From Sipunculus nudus (lineage: Eukaryota; Annelida; Sipuncula; Golfingiida; Sipunculidae): DNA of 64,000 nucleotides. A model generated the notes under the pieces. It did no database searches. It was not told where the DNA came from and was given only the letters and a program-made list of their open reading frames with translations. Shown here one piece after another: positions 47,700 through 57,301 of the stretch. Position numbers and translations under genes: made by a program. Location: assembly GCA_026874595.1 (NCBI GenBank), contig CM049307.1, positions 4,735,579 to 4,799,578 on the forward strand. The letters are read 5' to 3'. Numbering within the stretch: the first letter of the stretch is position 1; every line of letters begins with the position of its first letter.

Positions 47700-47890
47700 G
47701 ATTTAAATAAATATGAAATAAATATATATACTTTGTGACTCTGAAACAGTGTTGACCAGTCCAATGCTGGTCCCAGGTGCTGACAATCTCTAAAACAACC
47801 CCCTCCCCATGCCTGTCGCTGTCCAGCACAGAAGTGTCACTTTTTGTTATGCTGGCCATCAGATCAGGCAGGTGAATTTGTCCTGGCATG
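47700..47890 (-). CDS. Possible exon, product uncertain
   Basis: The minus-strand frame reads MPGQIHLPDLMASITKSDTS.. then GEGVVLEIVSTWDQHWTG. The phrase LEIVSTW..Q-H resembles the 'STWGD-H-VG' theme of the katanin-interacting protein (KATNIP/KIAA0556) repeat domain, with one residue missing. That similarity is from memory and weak. The downstream part becomes AT-rich non-coding text. Splice sites are not clear. Confidence 0.27.
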
Positions 47891-48097
47891 ATGCTCAAAT
47901 CACCAGCAGTTCATTTTATGCCAGGGTTGGGGTCATGACATGCGACAGTACCTAGGTACAGGTACTTGTGAAATGGTCAGGTACAGGTACAGCATTTTTT
48001 TAAGGTACCTTGGTACTAGCGCCATATCTGCCCTCTGACATTACAACCAGATTACTTGCCTGCCAGAGTGCCTTTACATCTAGGTCTGAGGAACATA

Positions 48098-48340
48098 CTA
48101 TAAGGCCACATGAGGATGCAAATATTTTCGTAATTTCTGTGTAGCCTCATGGCCAACAGATACACTGTCAATTGACATAAACCAGACAAATTGTTGGCAT
48201 TTTTGTGTACTTTTTAACAACACCAAACATGAATGAGAAAAGTTCTGTTCTAACTCAGCATATTGGTATATCTCTCCACATGTTTGTTGAATTTCTGACC
48301 GCATGAATGCAAGCACGGCTTGTGTACAAGCATAATTTGC
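48098..48340 (-). CDS. Possible terminal exon, product unknown
   Basis: An open minus-strand frame of about 75-80 codons (LAFMRSEIQQTCGEIYQYAE.. to ..KLRKYLHPHVAL and stop at 48098) has mixed protein-like composition and no repeat homology elsewhere in the window. It is upstream, on the same strand, of the candidate exon at 47700-47890. A stop at its own 3' end argues against the two being spliced together directly. No family recognised. Confidence 0.25.
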   Translation of the reverse strand, partial: ANYACTQAVLAFMRSEIQQTCGEIYQYAELEQNFSHSCLVLLKSTQKCQQFVWFMSIDSVSVGHEATQKLRKYLHPHVAL

Positions 48341-49137
48341 AATACAGGAAATGACTAGTTACCATAGAGAAGGGGTTCAGTTTAGGTTGTGAGTACACAT
48401 GTATTCTCATGCATTAATGCATCATTCATAGCATAATGTTAAGATTATGCCCTGTTAACAACAACCCTGATAACAACATCGGTGATAATATGAGAATAAC
48501 TATATCAGTGACGCAGCAGGCGAAGGCTCATATTTTTCAATGAAATTGAAGGTCTTCCATACATAGGCGATGCAGGATCAGGTTTTTACTGTAAAAAACC
48601 TGTTTTTTTTTTCATTACAGTGTAAAAAAACTGTTTTTAACGTAAAAAACTTAAAAAAAAACTCAGGTAATGCATACATGTTTATTTGAAACCTCATATC
48701 AAGTGGACTTATATTATGATGTCATATATATATGAACACAACATTATTTCTCACAAAACTGAGTCATATATACATAATCAGTCCTAACATTCACTGTGTA
48801 AGTGAATACTTTATAAGTGTTCAAGATTAATAGTGAATACAGCACTCCCTCTTAGAGCCCTATAGCAAAACACTAGATTGAAAGCTTTCTTTGCTCTTGG
48901 TCTGTTCCATAAAGTGCTAGCAAGGTGTGTTTACAACAGTTAAAAAAATTGGGGTTGACAACTGGCCAGGCATCACAGCCTTACAGCCACTTGTTTTAAT
49001 GCTGTCAGGAATCCCTGTTTACACCTGTCACTAGGCTCCTGGTGCTGCAAACCGACAGTACCTGACAATAAGGGGCATAAGTCCCCCCTGGCCTTGAATA
49101 AACAGATGCCCAGCCCAAGCCTGGTGACAGTTGACAC
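48341..49137. other. AT-rich spacer
   Basis: Low-complexity gtaaaaaac/ctgtttttt text at about 48590-48660; otherwise nothing recognised. The LINE 5' UTR may begin in the last few hundred bases, but its boundary is not visible. Confidence 0.35.
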
Positions 49138-49316
49138 TTGGACACCACGCCCCAGCAGGTAGTTGTTAGGTTTTTTACGAGAATTGGGCAATGCGCATGC
49201 ACAACTTGTAAGGCGTGCCTGGGACGAGCTCCTGTAAAAAGAAAAGAAAACTACGGAAAAGAACAGATAAATTTGAAAAAAAACGTCTAAAAACAACCTC
49301 AGAGTGAGTCAAAATT

Positions 49317-50276
49317 GTGATGGGGAAACCAAAACGAAAAACAAGTAACTCACAAAAGGCTATGGACTCTTATTTAACAGAAAGCTCAAGTACCGGTCAG
49401 CAGAGGGACATGCCTGGAGAAGACATCATGGCGACAAAGACGGGACAACAGTCACAAGCGAACGGCACAAGTGAGTCGAACTTTGACAAACATTTTACCG
49501 GACTAGAACAAAAAATGAGTACAGCAATAGAGGAATGTAAGAAAGCGCTACAGCAGGAAATAAAAGTGGTTGAAAACAAACTGGACACTATAAGAAATGA
49601 AACTAAACAGCAAGGGGGCCAAATAAAGGAACTGATAAACACGACGCAGTTCATTCAAGAACAATACGACACAGTAAAACAAACAATGGAGAGAATTGAA
49701 CAGAAAAACAAGGAACTTCACAAAGAAAATGAGACACTTAAAGCAACAGAGAGAAAACTGCTTGAAAAAATATATAATCTGGAGAATACACTGACAACCA
49801 GAATTCACAATATCGAACAATATACAAGAGAATACAACTTAAGATTAGTGGGAGTGCCAGAAAACCGGAGTGAGGATTGTATGGGCATAGTTGCAAAATG
49901 TATAGCAGATTCAAAACTGTTGGGAGCAGAATGTTAGATAACTGAAGCTAAAAGTGTTGTAGAGACAGCACACAGAACTGGTAAAGACATGGGAAAACCT
50001 AGGCATATAATATTCAGATGCTATTCCCGAGGGGTCAGAAACAAAATTCTCCGGAATGCTAAAACGTCACTGAACAAATCGAGTGGGGATCATTCTCAGG
50101 CTATTATTGAGGACCTAACAAAAGAGGACTATGTTCTAAAGAAAAGAATACCGCCACAGATGAAAGAGGCATACAGACAGAACAAGAAAGCCAGGTTTGG
50201 CGGGGACGCCTCATCATCGAGGGCCAACAGGTGGCAATCCACAGGAACGATAGTGAGCAGCCAGCAATGGAATTAG
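49317..50276 (+). pseudogene. LINE ORF1 protein (L1 ORF1p-like), one in-frame stop
   Basis: Begins ATGGGGAAACC and stays in one frame for 320 codons including the final stop, interrupted only by TAG at 49935-49937. Residues about 55-170 are Glu/Lys/Gln-rich with heptad spacing, a long coiled coil expected to trimerise. Then YNLRLVGVPENRSED and, after the stop, HRTGKDMGKPRHIIFRCYS follow the RRM-like nucleic-acid-binding domain of L1 ORF1p (Transposase_22). The C-terminus is basic. The family's role is RNA binding and chaperoning in the retrotransposition particle. The premature stop removes half of the RNA-binding domain. Confidence 0.85.
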
Positions 50277-50772
50277 TGTGTGATACGGTGGATAGAGGGC
50301 AGCACCACTGAAGGTTTCCAAAAAAGAGGTCGTCACCTTCTACACTGACTCTTTTATCGCTCAATATTTACATGTGAAAGGACTTAATTACGACAAGGAC
50401 AGATAACATAAGCTCAGGTAAAGACGATTTGTATGTATTCCATGCAATAATAATCTTCACATGTAGATCTTCTTATGTACATGTGTAACACTTCTAAATA
50501 TAATGTAAACGCTCAAATTCTAATTATGGTAGGCTGGATGTGGCACAGTCAAACGTGCAGGTACTACAAGAGTACAAGGTTTTGAGTTTTCAAAGTATTA
50601 ATTCTGTCAGCACATAAACTTTTAGTGAGGCCGCTATCATGTTGATGGGGAAAGATTAGGAGTGCAATTTTAACTTTACAGTGCTGTCAGGAGAAAATTC
50701 CAGGGTATTGTTAGAGATTGTCTTGTAGATGTTGAAGTAAAACCAAAAATTTCCATTAATATAATAAGGTTA

Positions 50773-51080
50773 GGCCAAAAAAATAAAAGGGTATGGTTCT
50801 CAGGCACTTTTTTTTCATAAATCAATGCGGGCGGGCGGTATTTTATTTTTGACCTTTTTTTGTATGTTTCTATAAAATGTCATATGATCAGGGAAAAGCA
50901 TGTAAATGACAGGTTTCTTCTTGCTAAACAGTTAAAAGCACTACATAACAAAGGAAATCGTATCAAAATTGAATTATTTTACCATCTTGAATGACAAAAT
51001 CAGGATAAAAATGTTTGAAGGGGGGGGTTGAAATTGACGCGGGCGGTGCCTGAGAACCATACCTTTTATTTTTTTTGGCC
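50773..51080. mobile_element. 308-bp MITE, TTA target duplication, PIF/Harbinger-like
   Basis: Terminal inverted repeats of about 35 bp: GGCCAAAAAAATAAAAGGG..TCTCAGGCAC at the left and its near-perfect reverse complement ending GGCC at 51080. Direct TTA flanks it at 50770-50772 and 51081-51083. The interior has no ORF. A 3-bp TTA duplication with GG-starting TIRs fits PIF/Harbinger; assignment to that superfamily is inference. Confidence 0.8.
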
Positions 51081-51267
51081 TTAATGCAATAAGTAATAAT
51101 AATAAACCAACTCTGCTAAAGCTTACACTAACCAGAATATGAGATGAGATATCACGATTTCTGATGGTGATTAACCTTGTGAGGGGTTCTCTGTCAAATA
51201 GTGTATGTGCTAGTTATATAGGTAAATCCAGTTCCAGAAGGTACATATATATGTGTGTGCATATATG

Positions 51268-51271
<4 letters not shown>

Positions 51272-51312
<41 letters not shown>
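51272..51312. repeat. (TA)n microsatellite
   Basis: About 20 TA repeats flanked by tatgtatg/tgtgtg variants. Translated frames here are meaningless. Confidence 0.95.
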
Positions 51313-51318
<6 letters not shown>

Positions 51319-52407
51319 GCATTGTGCGCAAATGAATGTGTGTACATGTGTGTATATATGTATGTATGTGTATACTTGTTAAATAAAAAAGTATACCCCG
51401 ATTATGGGAATTAAGTATATGTATAAATTACATACTAAGAATGCATAATAATGGATAAAGAATGGGTACGCCACTGTCAGGATGGAAGAATATTAAATCT
51501 TGTTGACCTGATATCTGAAGAAGGAAAGAAAAAGGAAAAAATAGAAGAAAATCATTGTTGGTACAGTTTAAATTTAACAAGTCTGAAGCATATAGATATA
51601 CTGTACGAACCATGGTTTTGAGGTTTTTGGGTTCGTGGTATTTCTGTAATGTGTGCATAGGCATAAATATTGATAACAGAATGAAGTATATTTGTGTATG
51701 AAACTATGTATATTTTGGTTAGAATAATTGGTTTGAAATAAAATAAAATGCCTCTATAACTGAAAGGTTGAAAGATAGGAATGATGTGTTTGCAGCGCTG
51801 ACCATCTATTGCCTAATATAAAATATGTTAATACACTAACTCCATCAATTTGAACATGGATGAAGATTTGATTATGGCTTTACTTAGGTGTTGTAAACAA
51901 CATTATTCATACTGTTAAGTATCCATAGAAGAACTATGTATTAAAGGTGTACAAAAGAGGCTATACCAGAAAGGGAACTCTGTTACAGGTGTAAAATAAA
52001 AGAGAATGAATCACATGGGATCAATTAATCTGACCAGAATGAGAGGTCTATCTGATATTGTGGATTTAATATAAATAGATTTATTGTGCGCATTTTAAAA
52101 AAATATCAGGAGTCTCAGTCATATGTTCATGTAGCATGTTGTAGCATGTCTAGTGTTAGTGTGATAGATAGGTCTATGATATGGATCATTGTATATATGT
52201 TTCTTTATATTTTATGTGGTAATGTCATGAGGGAAGTGAGATGTCTATCCTATTTGTATGGTATTATGAATGTCATTAGGACACAGGAAAATATGATGAT
52301 ATCTGGGAATAAAAGAGAAAAGAAATCCCAGAACTTTGAAATAAATAGAAATTTAGTAGAGCCAAGTAGCACTACAATAATAAAATATAATATTCAACTT
52401 CACAAGT

Positions 52408-55400
52408 ATGGAATCAAGTAGAAGCTTAATGCCTGAAGTAACTTTTATAACAGTGAATGTAAGGGGATTAAATAACCCATTTAAGAGAAGATCACTGTTT
52501 ACTTGGCTCAGAGAGTTGAAAGTGATATTGCCTTGTTACAAGAAACATACAGTACGCCATCAGGTGAGAATATTTGGAGGCATGAATGGGGTGGCAATAT
52601 TATTTACAACCATGGTTCTAACCGCAGTAGAGGGGTAGCAGTACTTTTTAGATCAGGTTTAGATTACTCTGTGATAAGGACGTGTAGTGATGGTAATGGA
52701 AGATATATATTTATTGTTCTCAAAATTTGTGATTTTGAAATATATCTGTATAGCATATACTCGCCAAATTCTGATGAAGGTAAGATAGAATTTTACTCTA
52801 GCATAATGAAACATATAGAAGATAATCAAATGGAAATACAGGTTCCATGTATCATGGGAGGAGATTTTAATATAGTTTTGAATGAAATAGATAAAAAAGG
52901 TGGAAGATATAGGAATGTTGAAAGAGTGAAAAAGAGATTAACTGAGATTTTGGATAAAACAGATATGGTAGATATATGGAGAATTAAACACGATAATAAA
53001 CCAGGGTTTACATGGAGACAAAAACGGCCATTCATACAGTGCAGATTAGATTACTTCTTTATATCAAATATACTTCAGGACTTTTGGTTAATTGTGAGAT
53101 TAAACCTGCAACATTCACAGATCACTCTGGGGTGCTCTTGAAATGTAAAGGGACAAAGGAATCAAGAGGGAAAGGGTACTGGAAGTTTAATGCTTCTTTA
53201 TTACAAGATGAAGAATATATGAAAACCCTTAATCAGAATTTGAATAATTGGGAAAATGAATTGGCAGAAGGATATAATGCAAGAATAAGATGGGAAATAA
53301 TGAAATACTATATTAGAAAATTTACTTTGAAATACTGTAAATTAAGTACCTCCAAAAGAGATTCAGAGTATGAGGAATTATGTCAGAGATAAGCATATTT
53401 AGAACAGCATGCTGAAGAGTCAGAAGAATATTTTGAGGTAAAAGAAAAACTAAGAGATATTGAGCAGAAAAGAGCAGAAGGTACCATACTTAGAGCAAAA
53501 GTGCGTTGGAGGGAAAAAGGGGAAGAAAGTACAAAATACTTTTTTAATTTGGAAAAAAGAAATTCAGTGAGAAAAAGTATACGTATACTAAAAACATCTT
53601 CTAGGTCACACTTAAATAGATAAAAAAGAAATACTCGATGAAATTAATGCTTATTATAGAATTTTATATACATCTAAAAATATCAAAGAAATAGACAAAC
53701 TAACAGATTTAAATTTTTCTCACAATATTTCAAAATTGAATAAAGATCAAATACAAATATGTGAAGGACCTCTGACAATAGCAGAGTGTGAAGCTGCACT
53801 AAAAACTATGAAAATAAATAAATCTCCAGGGAATGATGGGCTGACAGTAGGTTTCTATAAAATGTTTTGGACAAAGATTGGTCATTATATTGTTGACTCC
53901 TTCAATGAAGCCTATCAATTCCAAGAGATGTCTCCCTCACATAAGCAATCAGTAATTACACTTCAGAAAAAAGGCAAAGATAGGATGTACATAAAAAATT
54001 GGAGACCAATATCATTGTTAAATGTTGACTATAAGATAGCATCAAAGGCTATTGCAACCAGAATAACTAAAGTCTTACCATTGATAATACATCATAATCA
54101 ATTAGGTTTTGTTAAAGGGCGATATATAGGGGAGGGCGATATATAGGGTTCTGGATGTAATGAATTATCTAAAAGCCAGAAACCAACCAGGCTTAATGAT
54201 ATGTGCAGATTTTGAAAAAGCTTTCGATTCCTTGGAATGGAGTTATATTATTGAAGCACTAAAACAATTTAATTTTGGTGAAAGTATGATAACATGGGTT
54301 AAGAACTTTTACTCGGATCTCTCTTCCACTATTATGAATCAAGGTTTTACTTCAGGGTACTTCCCTGTTGAAAGAGGGGTCCGCCAAGGGGACCCACTGT
54401 CACCATATTTGTTTGTTATAGCAGTGGAAATACTGTCAATAGCAGCAAGAAGAGATCAAGAAATTAAAGGTACTGAGCTGGATAGAGAACACAATATCAA
54501 ATTGATACAATATGCAGATGATACAACTCTGCTGGTACAAGATTATAGATCAGCTCAAAAATTTTTGCAAAAACTGGAATACTTTGCTGAGTTATCTGGA
54601 TTAATGGCTATTAAATCAAGAGAAAACAGAACTTATGTGGATGGGTTCTAATAGATTGAGAAATGATAAACCTGTGACAGGCAACTGGAATGAACAAATT
54701 AAAATATTAGGAATTATAATTACTCGTGATGAACAATTTAATTGAGGAAAATTTAAGACCAAAGATAGAGCAGACTAAGCAGACCTTAAACATGTGGAAA
54801 ACCAGGAAATTTACACTTAATGGAAGAATCTTACTTGCAAAAAATCTTGGATTTTCTGTCTTTCAGTATATTTTTACAGTATTACTTATACCCAAAGAAT
54901 ATATAAATGAAATAACAAATCTTTTGTATAAATTTATTTTGAAAGGTAATCCTAAAGGTAGGATAAAGAGAGAGATCTTATGTCACAAATACGAGGAAGG
55001 AGGACAACAAATGATAAATGTAGCATGTATGGTCAATGCCCAGAAGATCATGTGGCTGAAGAGATATACTAAAGCTATTAACAAAGACTGGATTAATTTA
55101 GTTAATAAAATATGTTCACCTTGTGGAGGATTATCATTATTAATGTGCAGTAATTTTAATGACCTAACATTAAATAAAATACCAGCTTTCTATAGAGAGA
55201 TTTTGAAAGTTTGGAGGGTTGTTTATAAATTGACAGGCCCAGCACCCATATTGAACAATAACTATGTTACAGTAAAAGGAAAATCTGTATATAATGAAGC
55301 TTTGTTCAACTTGGAATGATATCTGTATCAGATTTATATGATGAATCAGGAGATATTATAACATTTAATACATGGATTAAGAAAGGGGCACCAAAGCTTA

Positions 55401-55793
55401 TGTATACCTTTTGGAGGGGTATAATAGCAGGTATAAGGTCTAACTTAAATAATACAACGGAGATTGATACAGACCAGGATCATTCTTATAAAATAACATG
55501 TAGACAGGATCAGGTAACAACACAACTCAATGCTCTAACATCAAAAGACATTTATGAATATCTTTTAAATCAGGTTTCAACTGGGGAAAATAAGCCAAAA
55601 CAATATTACTCAAGGGTTTATAACATACAAGAAGAAGAGTGGTTTAACATTTTTATGCTTGCAAGACGAAATACAAGAGATAAGAAACTGCAAGAACTAC
55701 AATACAAGATTTTAACAAAAACGTTAATTGTTAATGAGTGGTTATTCAAATGTGGTTTAATTGATGATAATCAATGTACTTTTTGCAAAAATG
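52408..55793 (+). pseudogene. LINE ORF2: endonuclease and reverse transcriptase, broken
   Basis: APE-type endonuclease at about 52435-53150: VNVRGLNNP, LLQETY, MGGDFN (52854), LDYFFIS and TDHSGV, spread over three frames with shifts near 52510 and 53085. An in-frame TAA stands at 53390. RT at about 53625-54650: NKSPGNDG, NWRPISLLNVDYK, motif A ADFEKAFDSLEW (54205), motif B GVRQGDPLSPYLF, and motif C YADD (54511-54522), so the catalytic Asp residues are kept. A tandem duplication near 54118-54148 breaks the frame between RT segments. The C-terminal part continues to CTFCK (55775-55789), the start of the CCHC motif, and is cut there. Confidence 0.88.
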
Positions 55794-56561
55794 GCGCTTT
55801 GTCCGTCGTCCATACGGATGTTCGGCCGTCCGTTAGCAGGGCACAAATCGTAACAGCTGGTCCAAGAAACTTCTAAGTGATAATCCAGGGAGATCAATAA
55901 AAAATCTCCTTGGAAACCTGAAATTAGGTCACTGCGACCTATATCCTTTGAGCTACTGGGCTTGAAAGTACCCCCCAGAATGGTAAGAAATTTGATACAA
56001 GACCTCCAATATCTTGATAATTAATGCATGGTTTGTCATGAATCTTGCCTTGAATATTGACCATGACTAGTTTTGTCAGTTCCTGAAATGTGGTGGCACC
56101 ACCTGTATATTTTCCTATTTTAATGAATATTTTAAATTTTTTTTTAACAAATATTTTTCTATTTATTTACTAAAAATAAACTGGCTTCAAACCTGATTTA
56201 ATAATGACCAACCACATAAGTAAATTCATTTTAATTACCAGGGTCCAGCAATCTAAGTTGAAGGTCACAGGAGCCACATCTTTAAAAAGATTGTGGATGC
56301 ACTATAAATCTTCCAATGTTCACACATGGCTTACTTGCCCAAAGTGAGGAAACCTGTAAAATTTGAGGTTATCTGGTCAGAGGTCAAGGTCACTTTTTAA
56401 AAGATTGTTACAATAATCCTAATGCTGCAAGTTCAAGGATATTAAGTTCTAAGTTTTTTTGGTCACAAGGTCATTGGTTAAGGTCAAAGGACTGTCATTC
56501 TGAAAAATTTCTTTAAAAATATCCTTATTCAGCTGAGCATTGAGACCCATGGGTCCCTAGT
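55794..56561 (-). mobile_element. Family-1-type element fused to the LINE 3' end
   Basis: On the minus strand the 5' end is at about 56561 (AACTAGGGACCCATGGGTCTCAATGCTCAGCTG), with AGGTCA-rich core in the middle and the 2968-type module (ccatagctcaaagg text; GGTGGCACCACC near 56093). It stops in a GGACGGC tract at about 55797 without the terminal 3' hairpin. The junction is directly with LINE coding sequence. Confidence 0.65.
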
Positions 56562-56741
56562 TGTGTTGTGTACACCCATGCCAGAATTTCAGCAGTGATG
56601 TTTGTGTAATTGTTTCTTATTCAAAATGTTTAGTACCTGCATTGTTCATATACATGAGAAGTAATGGTCCAGCATTGAAGCAATGGTTATATCTGGTGTA
56701 TTTCCCAATTTACAGGTTCGCATTAGGCCTGTAGGCCTTGT
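56562..56741 (-). mobile_element. Short repeat Q, copy 2
   Basis: Reverse complement of 25702-25872: ACAAGGCCTACAGGCCTAAT..TGCTGGACCATTACTTCTCA..ACACAACACAA, again running straight into an AACTAG element start (at 56561 in minus orientation). A few indels separate the copies. Confidence 0.65.
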
Positions 56742-56911
56742 TTAAAAAAAAAGATTGTAACAATAATCAAAATGCTGCAAGTTCAAGGATAATAATTCTC
56801 AGATTTTTTGGTCACAACGTCATTGGTTAAGGTCACAGGACTCCCATTCTGAAAAATTTCATAAAAATATCCTTATTATTAAATTCAGCTGAGCGTCGAG
56901 ACCCCTAGTTA
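56742..56911 (-). mobile_element. Family-1-type 5'-end fragment
   Basis: Minus-strand start AACTAGGGGTCTCGACGCTCAGCTG at about 56911, then text nearly identical to 56400-56530 (aagattgtaacaataatc, tgctgcaagttcaaggata). So the same 5' segment occurs twice around copy 2 of Q, as a duplication or two insertions. Confidence 0.6.
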
Positions 56912-57301
56912 TATTTTAGCATCATAACTTAAAAAGAATGTGAGCCACTATGACCATTCACAGTATTTATTTACCATACAGAAGGCAGGTTGGAATATTG
57001 GTGACCTTGATACATTTTTGAAGGTCACATAGGAGATTCTGGTAAAATGATGTTAGAGCAATAACTTGAAAACATTTAAGGTCATAGTCACCATACTCAA
57101 ACCATTAATGCATCTCATGAAAGGGCAAGGTCACTTTAGAAAATAGTGACATTGATGAAATTTTCAAGGTCAAAGAATGTCAATATTATGTTTATGCAAT
57201 GAGCTGTCTACACATAATAAGTGTTGTTAAACTTAAAGCCTAAGGGCAAATGCAGTCATACTGATAAGTTACATTGTACTTAATTCTCTTTTGTTGCTTA
57301 T
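56912..57301. repeat. Decayed AGGTCA-type core sequence
   Basis: Scattered aaggtcac/gaccttga motifs without clear unit boundaries, similar to old family cores. Nothing else recognised. Confidence 0.4.

Larger units (their letters stand above)
50277..52407 (+). other. LINE inter-ORF region
   Basis: 2.1 kb between the ORFs, AT-rich, without a sustained frame. It holds the MITE at 50773-51080 and a (TA)n at 51272-51312. Such a long spacer is unusual for L1-type elements; other undetected insertions may contribute. Confidence 0.5.
49138..55793 (+). mobile_element. L1/Tx1-type LINE, nearly full-length, decayed
   Basis: Order: short CpG-bearing leader (from about 49138), ORF1 (49317-50276), a 2.1-kb inter-ORF region with a later MITE and (TA)n, and ORF2 (52408-55793) with endonuclease, reverse transcriptase and start of the C-terminal Cys motif. 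The 3' end, 3' UTR and tail are missing because ORF2 joins a minus-strand repeat at about 55793. The true 5' boundary is not defined. At least six frame breaks or stops in ORF2 make it non-autonomous. Confidence 0.85.

Noticed and set aside
51164-51382. 72-codon frame with a Tyr-Ile run
   Set aside because: It is the translation of the (TA)n microsatellite.
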